Below, in pieces: positions 7,637-15,668 of a stretch of DNA of 23,183 nt; within the stretch, counting starts at the first letter, position 1; each line of letters starts with the position of its first letter. A program made the position numbers and the translations under genes. Under the pieces are notes generated by a model. The model saw nothing but the letters and a program-made list of their open reading frames with translations. It did not search any database and had not been told where the DNA came from. The stretch lies in assembly GCA_025924435.1 (NCBI GenBank), contig JAICIL010000025.1:1-23183 (forward strand), given 5' to 3'. Source of the stretch: Chloroflexia bacterium. Lineage in GTDB: Bacteria; Chloroflexota; Chloroflexia; Thermomicrobiales; JALYUS01.

Positions 7637-8317
7637 ATGAGCAACACGGCACAATCCCCGGAGAAGAAAATCCGCGTTCTCGTCGCGGACGATCACAGCG
7701 TCGTGCGGCAGGGGCTGCGGATGTTCCTGCTCGTCCAGCCGGACATGGAGTTGGTCGGGGAGGCGCAGAATGGGCGCGAGGCGGTTGACTTCGCCGCGTC
7801 GCTCACGCCGGATGTCGTGCTGATGGACCTCCTGATGCCGGAGATGGACGGCATCGCGGCGACCGCCGCGATCAAGGCCGCGTGCCCGGAAACGCAGGTG
7901 CTCGTCCTCACCACTTTCCTCGACGATCAGCGCGTCGCGGAGGCGATCCAGGCGGGCGCGGTCGGCTACCAGCTCAAGGAGGTGGAGGCGGACGATCTCG
8001 TCAAGGCGGTGCGCGGCGCGGCGCGCGGCGAGCCGCAACTGCACCCGGACGCGGCGCGCATGCTGATGGGCCTCGCCACCCGCCCGAAGCCCGCCGCCGA
8101 TCACTCCGTTACGCTCACCGACCGCGAGCGGGACGTGATCGCCCTGCTCGCGGAGGGGCGGAGCAATAAGCAGATCGCGCGGGAACTCTCGATCAGCGAG
8201 ACGACGGTGAAGGGGCACGTCGCGAACATCCTCGGCAAACTCGAACTCGCCGACCGCACGCAAGCCGCCGTCTACGCCGTCCGCAACGGCCTCGCGCGGG
8301 AAGCCCGCTCGTCGTAA
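7637..8317 (+). CDS. NarL/FixJ-type response regulator (LiaR-like)
   Basis: This 226-residue protein has an N-terminal receiver domain and a C-terminal LuxR-type DNA-binding domain. The receiver shows the acidic pair Asp18-Asp19 in VADDH, the phospho-acceptor Asp64 in VVLMDLLMPEMDG, the switch Thr in VLTTFLDD and the Lys in GYQLKE. The helix-turn-helix (about 157-215) carries LTDRERDVIALLAEGRSNKQIARELSISETTVKGH in its usual form. It is the expected partner of the HisKA_3 kinase at 4450-6816, whose family pairs with NarL-type regulators. GAGGGATAAAGG precedes the ATG. It is followed after 14 bases by the DUF983 gene, which is probably in the same transcript. Confidence 0.9.
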   Translation: MSNTAQSPEKKIRVLVADDHSVVRQGLRMFLLVQPDMELVGEAQNGREAVDFAASLTPDVVLMDLLMPEMDGIAATAAIKAACPETQVLVLTTFLDDQRVAEAIQAGAVGYQLKEVEADDLVKAVRGAARGEPQLHPDAARMLMGLATRPKPAADHSVTLTDRERDVIALLAEGRSNKQIARELSISETTVKGHVANILGKLELADRTQAAVYAVRNGLAREARSS

Positions 8318-8331
8318 AGGGTGCGTTTCAC

Positions 8332-8736
8332 ATGGAACGTCCCATGGTGCCGCCACGGTCGTCCGGGATGACGGTGTTGGGCCGTGCCATGCGGCTGCGC
8401 TGCCCGGTCTGCGGGCGGGGGCGGCTTTTCCGGCGCATGACGATGCGGGCGCATTGCGCGCATTGCGGCTTCCGGTATGAGCGGGAAGTGGGATATTTCA
8501 CGAACACTGTTGTCGTCAACTATGCGATTGCGAGCCTGCCGATCCTGCTGATCGTCGCGCCGCTCGCCTATCTGCGCCCGCACGCGATCGCGCTGGAAAT
8601 CGGCCTCGGCTTCTTCTTCGCCATCGCGCTGCCGCTCCTCTGCTTCCGCCACGTCCGGAGCCTCTGGCTGGCGATTGACGTGCTGATTCGCCCGCCCGTC
8701 GCGGTCGAGTTCGATCCGCCCGAAGAATTTTCCTAA
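8332..8736 (+). CDS. DUF983 family zinc-ribbon membrane protein
   Basis: This 134-residue protein has two CxxC pairs (CPVC at 24-27, CAHC at 42-45) forming a zinc-ribbon-like N-terminus, then the family motif ERE(V)GYF and two hydrophobic membrane segments (about 62-84 and 88-108). This matches DUF983, a small inner-membrane family of unknown function often near cytochrome oxidase genes; no such genes are seen here. It lies 14 bases after the response regulator and is probably co-transcribed, so it may belong to the regulon or simply share the transcript. Confidence 0.75.
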   Translation: MERPMVPPRSSGMTVLGRAMRLRCPVCGRGRLFRRMTMRAHCAHCGFRYEREVGYFTNTVVVNYAIASLPILLIVAPLAYLRPHAIALEIGLGFFFAIALPLLCFRHVRSLWLAIDVLIRPPVAVEFDPPEEFS

Positions 8737-8765
8737 CCCCCAGCCCCTTCCCGATTCGCGCGTTA
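8737..8765. repeat. Partial copy of the dispersed repeat (copy C)
   Basis: CTAACCCCCAGCCCCTTCCCGA just after the DUF983 stop matches one arm of the G/C-rich repeat family seen at 1236 and 11075. The second arm is missing, so this is a solo or decayed half-copy. Confidence 0.5.
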
Positions 8766-8860
8766 ATGCCATACGATCCCCTCCGTTCGGCGGGGATATG
8801 AGCACTCCGGGCAGCAACGAGAAAACCGTTCGTGCGGCCAATGTGCCGCGCGCGATCCGC

Positions 8861-8879
8861 TGTCACAATAACCGTGACA
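8861..8879 (+). promoter_or_regulatory. Inverted-repeat operator candidate upstream of the first DHA2 exporter
   Basis: TGTCACAATAACCGTGACA is a perfect 6-bp inverted repeat with a 7-bp centre, 43 bp before the exporter ATG at 8922. The only -10-like hexamer nearby (around CATATG at 8884-8889) follows directly, so a bound repressor would cover the promoter. No dedicated regulator gene is adjacent. Confidence 0.45.
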
Positions 8880-8921
8880 CCGGCATATGGATTTTGGTGG
8901 CACATGAAATAGGAGGGACAG

Positions 8922-10529
8922 ATGGCAACCGCAATCGCACCGATTCCTCGCACGGCGGCGCAGGAGGAGAATCGCTCCAAATGGCTGACGCTCGGGGCGA
9001 TGTGCTTCGCGCTCTTTATGATGATGCTGGATAACACGGTCGTCAATGTCGCCTTGCCGACAATTCAGCAGAAGTTCGGCGCGACGACCTCCGCGCTGGA
9101 GTGGATCGTTAACGGCTACACGCTCTCGCTCGCCGTCCTGATGGTGACGATGGGCAAACTCGGCGATGTCTTCGGGCGCAAGCGAATCTTCCTGATCGGC
9201 CTGACGATCTTCACCGCCGCCTCGTTCGCCTGCGGCATCGCGCCGAACCTCGGCATGCTGATCTTCTTCCGCGTCCTGCAAGGGGTCGGCGGCTCGATCA
9301 TGATGCCGGGCACGCTCTCGATCATCACCGCGACGTTCCAAGGCAAGGAGCGGGCGCAGGCGATCGGCATCTGGGCGGGCATCTCCGGCCTCGCGCTCGC
9401 GGCGGGGCCGATCGTCGGCGGCGCGCTCGTCGAGTATGTCAACTGGCAGGCGATTTTCTTCATCAATATCCCCATCGGCATCGCCGCCTTCCTGATCGGC
9501 TCGCGGGTCGTCCGGGAGTCGTCCGACCCGAACGCCGCGCGCTCGGTGGATTACCTCGGCGTCGCGACGCTGACGCCCGGCATCTTCGCGCTCACGCTTG
9601 CGCTGATCGAGGGGCAGGGCTGGGGCTGGGCGAGCGGCCGGATTCTCGGCCTCTTCGCGGCGACTATCGTCTTCCTCCTGCTCTTCGCGCTCGTCGAGAA
9701 CCGGCAGGCACACCCGATGGTGGATTTCGGGATGTTCCGCTCGGTGACGTTCACCGCCGCGAATGTGATCTCCTTCGTCCTCTCCTTCGGGATGTTCGGC
9801 ACGATCTTCTTCCTGACGCTCTACATGCAGAATGTCCTCGGCTACTCGGCGATCCAGTCCGGCCTGCGCACGCTGCCGACGACAGGGCTGGTGATGATCA
9901 GCGCGCCCCTCGGCGGCAAACTGACCGGGCGCTTCGGCGGGAGGCCGATCGTCTTCACCGGCCTCGTGCTCGTCGGCCTCGGCCTCCTGCTCGACGGCCT
10001 CCGACTGACGGCGCACTCGCCCTATACCGATCTCCTGCCCTCGTTCATCATGATCGGCATCGGCATCGGTTTCGCGATGTCGCCCCTGTCCGCCGTCGCG
10101 ATGGCGGCGGTGGAGCGGACGAAGGCGGGCGTGGCGAGCGGCATTCTCAACATGAACCGGCAATTGGGCGGCGTCTTCGGCATCGCGCTGCTCGGTGCGA
10201 TCTTCGCGAACCGCGCGCATAGCCATGTCGCGAGCGCCGTGAATGGCCTGCCGCTGCCGGATCCCGCGAAGGCGCAGATCATCGCGGGCGCCAGCCTCGG
10301 CAAGGGAGGCGGCGCGCTGGCGGGCGCGGACCCGGCGCTTGTCTCGAATATTAAGGATGCGGTGCTCGGCGGCGTCGTGAGTGGCTTGACGGATGCGATG
10401 CTCGTCGGCGCGGTCGCCTGCGCCATCGGCGCGGTGCTCGCGCTGATGCTGAAACGACCCGCCGAGGAGGCCGAAATGGCCACGAGCGACGCGGAGCATG
10501 AATTCGTCAACGAACCGGCACTCGTCTAA
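8922..10529 (+). CDS. MFS drug exporter, DHA2 (EmrB/QacA) family, 14 transmembrane segments
   Basis: This 535-residue membrane protein has the DHA2 layout of about 14 hydrophobic helices and should export drugs in exchange for protons. Motif D1 is seen as LDNTVVNVALPTI in the first helix, motif A as GKLGDVFGRKR after the second, and the antiporter motif C as GISGLALAAGPIVGG in the fifth. An AEEAEMATSDAEHEF-like acidic tail ends the protein. The length is normal. AGGAGGG sits seven bases before the ATG. A perfect inverted repeat (8861-8879) lies in its upstream region. Substrates cannot be predicted. Confidence 0.85.
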   Translation: MATAIAPIPRTAAQEENRSKWLTLGAMCFALFMMMLDNTVVNVALPTIQQKFGATTSALEWIVNGYTLSLAVLMVTMGKLGDVFGRKRIFLIGLTIFTAASFACGIAPNLGMLIFFRVLQGVGGSIMMPGTLSIITATFQGKERAQAIGIWAGISGLALAAGPIVGGALVEYVNWQAIFFINIPIGIAAFLIGSRVVRESSDPNAARSVDYLGVATLTPGIFALTLALIEGQGWGWASGRILGLFAATIVFLLLFALVENRQAHPMVDFGMFRSVTFTAANVISFVLSFGMFGTIFFLTLYMQNVLGYSAIQSGLRTLPTTGLVMISAPLGGKLTGRFGGRPIVFTGLVLVGLGLLLDGLRLTAHSPYTDLLPSFIMIGIGIGFAMSPLSAVAMAAVERTKAGVASGILNMNRQLGGVFGIALLGAIFANRAHSHVASAVNGLPLPDPAKAQIIAGASLGKGGGALAGADPALVSNIKDAVLGGVVSGLTDAMLVGAVACAIGAVLALMLKRPAEEAEMATSDAEHEFVNEPALV

Positions 10530-10614
10530 TTTGCACGGTGGGGTCGGCGGATTTGCGCTGGCCCCGCGCTTGCGTACGCGTTTTCAGTGTGGTAAAGGAT
10601 TATTGAGGCGCATA

Positions 10615-11079
10615 ATGAACGGGCAGCAGCGAACGACCGGCCACATCATCATCGCGGACGACCTCCCGCATGTCCGTGCGAGCATGCGCGCGATGCTCAC
10701 GCTCGCGCTCGGCGCGCACGTCGTCGGGGAGGCGGGGACGGCGGCAGAACTGCTCGCGCTCCTCGCAACGACCGAGGCGGACATCATCATCGTGGATCGC
10801 GACCTCTCCGGTCTGGACGACGCGACGGTCGTGGATGAGATGCGGCGGCTCGCGCCGGCGAGCCGGATCGTCCTCTGCTCCGTCTTTGAGCGGACAGACG
10901 GCATGCGCGCGTGCCCGCTCGTGGCGGACTTCACCCTCTCCAAGTCGCTCGGCCCGGATCACTGGCTCCAGGCGCTGAACCGGATGTTGATGGCGCACGA
11001 ACCGGGCGTCATCAATGTCGCCGTGGAGAAGTCGCCGGAGATGCTCAAAGCGCATGGTTCCCCTGCGGGGGACACCTAA
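10615..11079 (+). CDS. Single-domain response regulator (receiver only)
   Basis: This 154-residue protein consists of one receiver domain and a short tail with no DNA-binding domain. The acidic pair Asp15-Asp16 in IIIADD, the likely phospho-acceptor Asp61 in IIIVDRDLSGLDD, the switch region LCSVFE and the Lys in FTLSKSLG are all present. It looks like the receiver half of a NarL-type regulator. I chose the ATG at 10615, preceded by TTGAGG; the upstream frame from 10498 overlaps the exporter gene. No kinase is adjacent. It may be a phosphate sink or protein-binding regulator, or a regulator that lost its output domain. Confidence 0.7.
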   Translation: MNGQQRTTGHIIIADDLPHVRASMRAMLTLALGAHVVGEAGTAAELLALLATTEADIIIVDRDLSGLDDATVVDEMRRLAPASRIVLCSVFERTDGMRACPLVADFTLSKSLGPDHWLQALNRMLMAHEPGVINVAVEKSPEMLKAHGSPAGDT

Positions 11080-11136
11080 CCCCGCCAACTCCCTTCCGTT
11101 CCTCGGCGCGGGAAGGGGGCCGGCGGGGTAGGTTTT
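11075..11136. repeat. Dispersed hairpin repeat (copy D), possible terminator
   Basis: Outer arms CCTAACCCCGCC (11075-11086) and GGCGGGGTAGG (11122-11132) and inner arms CTCCCTTCC (11089-11097) and GGAAGGGGG (11111-11119) make a long stem followed by TTTT at 11133-11136. The repeat begins inside the last codons of the receiver gene, whose TAA stop it supplies. It has the layout of a rho-independent terminator. Confidence 0.65.
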
Positions 11137-11176
11137 CCGAGAGCATGTGCGCCTCGACTCACGATCCGGCAACACC

Positions 11177-11205
11177 TTGACGGTTATCGCCCCCATCCCT
11201 ATCAT
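11177..11205 (+). promoter_or_regulatory. Promoter of the lactonase gene, giving a leaderless mRNA
   Basis: TTGACG at 11177-11182, a 17-nt spacer and TATCAT at 11200-11205. Only seven bases separate the -10 box from the ATG at 11213, so transcription should begin at or next to the start codon. No Shine-Dalgarno sequence is present in that gap. Confidence 0.65.
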
Positions 11206-11212
11206 CGCCCCT

Positions 11213-12340
11213 ATGTTCGCCTATGTCGGCTGCTACACCACCCCGGATCGCGCGGGAACGGGCGAGGGGATCAACGTCTACCGGACGGACGACCGCTCCG
11301 GCGCGTGGGCACATGTCCAACTCCTTAGCGGCATCGCCAATCCCTCATTCCTGGCGCTCGATCCCGCGCAGCGCTTCCTCTACTGTGTCCACGGCGGCAA
11401 CGATTTCAGCGCGGTCAGTGCCTTCGCGGTCGAGCGGGAGAGCGGGCGCTTAACCTTCCTGAACACGCGGCAATCCGGCGGACGCAACCCGGTGTCGCTC
11501 GATGTCCATCCGACCGGGCGCACGCTCGTCGTCGCCAACTACATGGATGGGACGGTGGCGGCGCTCCCGATCAATGCGGATGGCACGCTCGCCCCGTTGA
11601 ACACGCTCTTGCCGCAGATGGGCGATCCCGGCCCCGATCCGGTGGAACAGGCCGCCCCGCACCCCCATCATAGCCCGTTCGATCCCGCCGGGCGATTTGT
11701 CGCGGTGCCGGACAAGGGTCTCGACCGGACATTCGTCTACCGATACGACGCCGAGCGCGGCACAATCGCGCCGAATGATCCGCCCTTCGTGCAAGCGCGA
11801 GCCGGGGCGGGGCCGCGCCACATCGCCTTCCATCCCGATCTGCCATATGCGTACGTCCTCAACGAACTGGATTCGACGATCACGGCGTACGGCTACGACG
11901 CGGCGCGCGGCGCGCTTGAAGCGCGACAACTGATCGGGACATTGCCACCCGCGCATATCGGCAGGAGTACCGGCGCGGAGATCGCCGTCGCGCCGTCCGG
12001 CCAATTCCTCTACGCCTCGAATCGCGGGCACGACAGCATCGCAATCTTCGGGATCAATCGGGAGACGGGCACGCTCGCGGCGGTGGGGTGGGAGCCGACG
12101 CGGGGCGCGATGCCGCGCTTCTTCGCCCTCGACCCGTCGGGGCAATTCCTCTATGTTGCCAATCAGGGCAGCGACAGCATCGTCGCCTTCCGCGTTGATC
12201 CGGCGACGGGCGCGCTCGCGCCGACCGGCCAGATCGTGCGGACGGGCAGCCCGGTCTCCATCGTCTTCGCCGAAGAACAGGGGCCACAACCGCTTCCGCA
12301 CAGCGGCGACCTTTCTCGAACCACGAACGGGAAGAGATGA
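11213..12340 (+). CDS. Beta-propeller lactonase family protein (6-phosphogluconolactonase-like)
   Basis: This 375-residue protein belongs to the seven-bladed propeller lactonase family (PF10282), which includes YbhE/Pgl 6-phosphogluconolactonase. Blade repeats are visible, with recurring units such as PSFLALDPAQRFLY, PVSLDVHPTGRTLVVANY, PRHIAFHPDLPYAYVLNE, GQFLYASNRGHDSIAIF and GQFLYVANQGSDSIVAF. The PHPHHSPFDPAGRFVAVPDKG segment is typical of the active-site region. I chose the ATG at 11213 because a promoter ends seven bases before it; an upstream in-frame start at 11147 lies before the promoter. No signal peptide is visible. The physiological lactone is uncertain, as many relatives are not in the pentose phosphate pathway. 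Confidence 0.8.
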   Translation: MFAYVGCYTTPDRAGTGEGINVYRTDDRSGAWAHVQLLSGIANPSFLALDPAQRFLYCVHGGNDFSAVSAFAVERESGRLTFLNTRQSGGRNPVSLDVHPTGRTLVVANYMDGTVAALPINADGTLAPLNTLLPQMGDPGPDPVEQAAPHPHHSPFDPAGRFVAVPDKGLDRTFVYRYDAERGTIAPNDPPFVQARAGAGPRHIAFHPDLPYAYVLNELDSTITAYGYDAARGALEARQLIGTLPPAHIGRSTGAEIAVAPSGQFLYASNRGHDSIAIFGINRETGTLAAVGWEPTRGAMPRFFALDPSGQFLYVANQGSDSIVAFRVDPATGALAPTGQIVRTGSPVSIVFAEEQGPQPLPHSGDLSRTTNGKR

Positions 12341-12455
12341 ACGAGATGTTGCCGGTGAGACGGCCTTCGCGATAAAAACCATGGGCGACTGCCGATCGCA
12401 AAGCGCGCCGGCATGCGAGAATGGGGTGGCATCGGCGCTTCGTTCGGCGATGCCA

Positions 12456-12484
12456 TTGACGGTCGGGCGGCACGCCCCTACGAT
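12456..12484 (+). promoter_or_regulatory. Predicted promoter of the MarR regulator gene
   Basis: TTGACG at 12456-12461, a 17-nt spacer and TACGAT at 12479-12484. Transcription would start near 12491, leaving about 30 nt before the ATG at 12522 with GGAAGGGG as ribosome binding site. The spacer contains GGGCGGCACGCCC, a short palindrome. Confidence 0.6.
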
Positions 12485-12521
12485 CCCACCGGGATACGTT
12501 GCTTTGGAAGGGGTCGCCACG

Positions 12522-13049
12522 ATGGAAGCCGAGGAACTCATCGAGCGTCTGAGCCGCGCCTCGGAGCGCATCTCGATGCAGATGCGCTCCGCTTCCGGCG
12601 AGGACTGGCCGGATATCGAGCTGACCATGCCGCAGTTGCGCACCCTTGTGCTCCTGTATCGCGGCCCGCTGCGGATGGGGGAGATCGCCGCCGCGCTCGG
12701 TATCAGCCTCCCCGCGACGACGAACATGATCGTGCGCCTCGAGGGCGAAGGCCTCGTCGAGCGGGTGCACGACCGGGATGATCGGCGCGTCGTGCTGTGC
12801 CACCTCACGCCGGAAGGCCGCAGCCAGTCCGAGGCGCTCTGGAATGTGCAACGTCAGCGATTCGCCGCCATCGCCGACATCCTGACCGCCGAGGAGATGA
12901 CGAAAATCGTCGAGGCGGTGGAACTGCTGGCGGCGGCGCTCGACCGGCATCGCGATGCCGCGGATCGCCCCGCGGCGGCCGGGTCCATACCGACGCCGCG
13001 AGCAACGTCATCGCCGCGCCCTCTTGACGGGAACACTTCCATCACATAG
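12522..13049 (+). CDS. MarR family transcriptional regulator
   Basis: This 175-residue protein has the MarR winged helix-turn-helix: MPQLRTLVLLYRGPLRMGEIAAALGISLPATTNMIVRLEGEGLVERVHDRDDRRVVLCHLTPEGR, spanning about residues 36-102, with the conserved D-R-D-RR wing. N- and C-terminal helices would form the dimer. The last ~25 residues are rich in Pro, Ala and Thr and look disordered; their codons hold the -35 box of the exporter that follows. The gene lies 116 bp before a DHA2 exporter on the same strand and probably represses it, a common MarR arrangement. Start supported by GGAAGGGG and by the promoter at 12456-12484. Confidence 0.85.
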   Translation: MEAEELIERLSRASERISMQMRSASGEDWPDIELTMPQLRTLVLLYRGPLRMGEIAAALGISLPATTNMIVRLEGEGLVERVHDRDDRRVVLCHLTPEGRSQSEALWNVQRQRFAAIADILTAEEMTKIVEAVELLAAALDRHRDAADRPAAAGSIPTPRATSSPRPLDGNTSIT

Positions 13050-13052
13050 AAT
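13024..13052 (+). promoter_or_regulatory. Promoter of the second DHA2 exporter, with adjacent palindrome
   Basis: TTGACG at 13024-13029, a 17-nt spacer and TAGAAT at 13047-13052 form a strong promoter. Its -35 lies in the last codons of the MarR gene. Immediately downstream, at the expected start of transcription, is TTCATTGAAGTGAA (TTCA-T-TGAA palindrome plus a further TGAA), a plausible site for the MarR protein. Confidence 0.65.
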
Positions 13053-13165
13053 GGTTTCATTGAAGTGAAGTATCGCGCGCCACCCCGCCTCACTTCCCGC
13101 AGACGACGATCCACGGCACGATGCGCGCGTACATTGCGGTTCGTACACCATGAGGAGCATGTCCG

Positions 13166-14773
13166 ATGAGCACCGTTTCTACCGAGCACCGACGATCCCC
13201 CGTCGGTTCGCCGCCGGACGGCGGCCCCGAGGCCACCGGGTATCTCTCGCATCAGCAGATCATCGTGGTGATGTTCGGGGTCATGGCGGGGATGCTCCTC
13301 GCCGCGCTCGATCAGGGCATCGTCGGCACCGCGCTTCCCCGGATCGTCAGCGACCTCGGCGGCCTGAATAAACTCTCGTGGGTCGTGACCGCCTACCTTC
13401 TCACCTCCACGGCGGTCACGCCGCTGTGGGGCAAGATCTCCGATCTCTACGGCCGTCGGCTGATCTTCCAGACGGCAATCGTCATCTTCCTCGCTGGGTC
13501 GGCGCTCTGCGGTTTGAGCCGGAACATGCCGGAACTGATCCTCTTCCGCGCCGTGCAGGGCATCGGCGGTGGCGGCCTGTTCTCGATCGCGCTGGCGATC
13601 ATCGGCGATGTCATCCCGCCGCGCGAGCGGGGGCGATACCAGGGCTACTTCGGCGCAGTCTTCGGCGTCTCGAGCGTCGCCGGGCCGCTGCTCGGCGGCT
13701 GGTTCACCGACGGCCCCGGCTGGCGATGGATTTTCTACATCAACCTGCCGGTCGGCATCGCCGCGCTGGTGATCACCACGATCGCGCTGAAGATGCCGGT
13801 GGTGCGCCGCGAGCATCGGATTGACTATCTCGGGGCGTCGGTGATCGTCGCGGCGGTCTCCGCGCTGCTGCTCTATCTCAACTGGGCTGGCGGGGCATAC
13901 GGCTGGACGGCGCCGGGGCCGCTGGCGCTGGTGATCGCCTTCGTGGCGCTCGCGGTGGCATTCGTTTTTATCGAGATGCGTACCACCGAGCCGATCATCC
14001 CGATGCGCCTCTTCCGCAATCAGACCTTCAGCGTCGGCAACGCCTTCGGTTTCCTCTCCGGCGTGGCGATGTTCGGCGGGATCATCTTCCTGCCGCTCTA
14101 TTTCCAGGCGGTGATGGGCATGTCCCCGACGCGCTCGGGGCTGGCGATGCTGCCCATGATCCTCGGCCTTCTCGTCACCTCGATGGGATCGGGCCAGCTC
14201 ATCACGAAGACGGGGCGATACAAGATCTTCCCGATCATCGGTTCGGTGCTGCTCATCCCCGCGCTCGTCCTGCTCGGGCGGCTGGGCGTCGCGACGCCGT
14301 ACTGGCAGGTGGCGTTCGACGCGTTCCTGTTCGGCGCGGGGCTGGGTTTCTCGATGCAGACGATCTCGACCGCGGTGCAGAACGCGGTCTCCTATCGCGA
14401 CATCGGCACGGCGACGAGTTCAACGACCTTCTTCCGCCAGATCGGGGCCTCGATCGGCGCGGCGATCTTCGGGGCGGTCTTCTCGAGTCGCCTCGCGCAC
14501 CACCTCGCCGCGCAACTGGCGGGCGCGCCCGGCGGTGCTCCGAGCGGCGGCGCGCCGATTGACGCCAACAATATCCAGGCGATCCAGCACCTGGGCGAAC
14601 CGATCAAGCATATCGTGCTCACGGCATTCGCGGGATCACTCGACGATGTGTTCCTCGCGTCTATACCGGCGATCATCGTCGCACTGGTCGTGGCGCTGTT
14701 TCTCAAAGAAGTGCCGCTGCGCACCGGCGCCGCTCCCGTGGCGGCGAGTGAGGTCGCGGCGCCGGTGGGATAG
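13166..14773 (+). CDS. MFS drug exporter, DHA2 family, 14 transmembrane segments
   Basis: This 535-residue membrane protein is a second DHA2-type proton-driven exporter. Motif D1 appears as LDQGIVGTALPRIV in the first helix, motif A as GKISDLYGRR, and motif C as GVSSVAGPLLGGWF in the fifth helix. It is closer to the EmrB/MDR branch with the LDQGIV start than to the exporter at 8922-10529, so the two are not recent duplicates. GAGGAG lies eight bases before the ATG. Its own promoter directly follows the MarR gene, so MarR control is likely. Substrate unknown. Confidence 0.85.
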   Translation: MSTVSTEHRRSPVGSPPDGGPEATGYLSHQQIIVVMFGVMAGMLLAALDQGIVGTALPRIVSDLGGLNKLSWVVTAYLLTSTAVTPLWGKISDLYGRRLIFQTAIVIFLAGSALCGLSRNMPELILFRAVQGIGGGGLFSIALAIIGDVIPPRERGRYQGYFGAVFGVSSVAGPLLGGWFTDGPGWRWIFYINLPVGIAALVITTIALKMPVVRREHRIDYLGASVIVAAVSALLLYLNWAGGAYGWTAPGPLALVIAFVALAVAFVFIEMRTTEPIIPMRLFRNQTFSVGNAFGFLSGVAMFGGIIFLPLYFQAVMGMSPTRSGLAMLPMILGLLVTSMGSGQLITKTGRYKIFPIIGSVLLIPALVLLGRLGVATPYWQVAFDAFLFGAGLGFSMQTISTAVQNAVSYRDIGTATSSTTFFRQIGASIGAAIFGAVFSSRLAHHLAAQLAGAPGGAPSGGAPIDANNIQAIQHLGEPIKHIVLTAFAGSLDDVFLASIPAIIVALVVALFLKEVPLRTGAAPVAASEVAAPVG

Positions 14774-14810
14774 CGGACGCGGGCCGCCTCTGTCGAGTCT
14801 GCCGCTCCGG

Positions 14811-14816
14811 TATACT
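14811..14816 (+). promoter_or_regulatory. Probable -10 box of the aspartate dehydrogenase gene
   Basis: TATACT at 14811-14816 is a near-consensus -10; the -35 region is weak. Transcription from it would start near 14823, inside the longest reading frame, so the GTG at 14819 cannot be the start codon and the GTG at 14864 is preferred. Confidence 0.5.
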
Positions 14817-14863
14817 GCGTGACGGCGACAACGATCCACCGCGACGACGGACGGAGGAAGAGC

Positions 14864-15658
14864 GTGGGCGATGCACCGCTGCGTGTGGGGCTGATCGGGC
14901 TGGGGGCGATAGGGCAGGCGGTCGCGCGGCTGGCGCGGGAGCGGGGTGACGGCGCGGTGGCGATCATCGGTGCGGTCGTTCGCGATCCGGCGCGCCCGCG
15001 CCCCGATGCAAGCGTCCCGGTCGTGCCGTCCGTAAATGCACTGCTCGCCTTGCGGCCGGATGTGATCGTCGAGGTGTGCGGGCACGCGGGGCTGAAGGAG
15101 CACGGCCCGCACGTCCTTCGGGCGGGGTGCGACCTCATCATGGTGAGCGTCGGCGTCTTCGCGGAGCCGGGCGTGATGGAGGCGATGACCGCCGCCGCCG
15201 AGGCGGGCAAGGCGCAAGCGAAAGTGGCGTCCGGCGCAATCGGCGCGCTCGATGCGATCGCGGCGGCCTCTGTCGGCGGCCTGACCGGCGTCACGCATAC
15301 GACGCGCAAACCGGCCCGCACGCTGATGGGCGCGGAGGACGCGGCGGCGCTCACCGAAGCGCGCGAAGTCTTCCGGGGCAGCGCGCGGGAGGGGGCGTTG
15401 AAGTTCCCGGAGAGCATTAATGTGGCCGCCGCCGTCAGCCTCGCCGGGATCGGGCTGGATCGCACCGAAGTCCGCGTCCTCGCCGATCCGGCCGTCGAGC
15501 GGAATATGCACACCGTCGTCGCGGAGGGCGCGTTCGGGCGGCTCCAGTTCGATATTCAGGGTATCCCGACCGAGGAGAATCCGCGCACCGGCCGCCTCGT
15601 CGCGATGAGCGTCATGCGGACGCTGCTCCTGCGCCGCGCGTCCATCGTCGTCGGTTGA
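14864..15658 (+). CDS. nadX: L-aspartate dehydrogenase (NadX family)
   Basis: This 264-residue protein matches the L-aspartate dehydrogenase family, which converts L-aspartate to iminoaspartate (feeding NAD synthesis with NadA) or works in the reverse, aminating direction. The N-terminal Rossmann motif GLGAIG is at 12-17. The DUF108 catalytic part shows SGAIGALDAI, VTHTTRKP and FPESINVAAAVSLAGIGLDRT, followed by NMHTVVAEGAFG with the probable catalytic His, and an ENPRTGRLVAMS end. GGAGGAAG precedes the GTG at 14864; an upstream GTG at 14819 lies ahead of the transcription start. No nadA or nadC is adjacent, so its role in NAD synthesis is inferred. It converges with the TetR gene, only ten bases apart. 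Confidence 0.85.
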   Translation: MGDAPLRVGLIGLGAIGQAVARLARERGDGAVAIIGAVVRDPARPRPDASVPVVPSVNALLALRPDVIVEVCGHAGLKEHGPHVLRAGCDLIMVSVGVFAEPGVMEAMTAAAEAGKAQAKVASGAIGALDAIAAASVGGLTGVTHTTRKPARTLMGAEDAAALTEAREVFRGSAREGALKFPESINVAAAVSLAGIGLDRTEVRVLADPAVERNMHTVVAEGAFGRLQFDIQGIPTEENPRTGRLVAMSVMRTLLLRRASIVVG

Positions 15659-15668
15659 GCGCGCGAAA

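Noticed and set aside
8763..10499. A 578-residue open frame opposite the first exporter
   Set aside because: Its composition (long runs of Glu, Arg, Asp and His) mirrors hydrophobic codons of the membrane protein on the other strand.
8922..14773. The two 535-residue exporters considered as a recent duplication
   Set aside because: Equal length is coincidental; motif A, motif D1 and the loops differ throughout.
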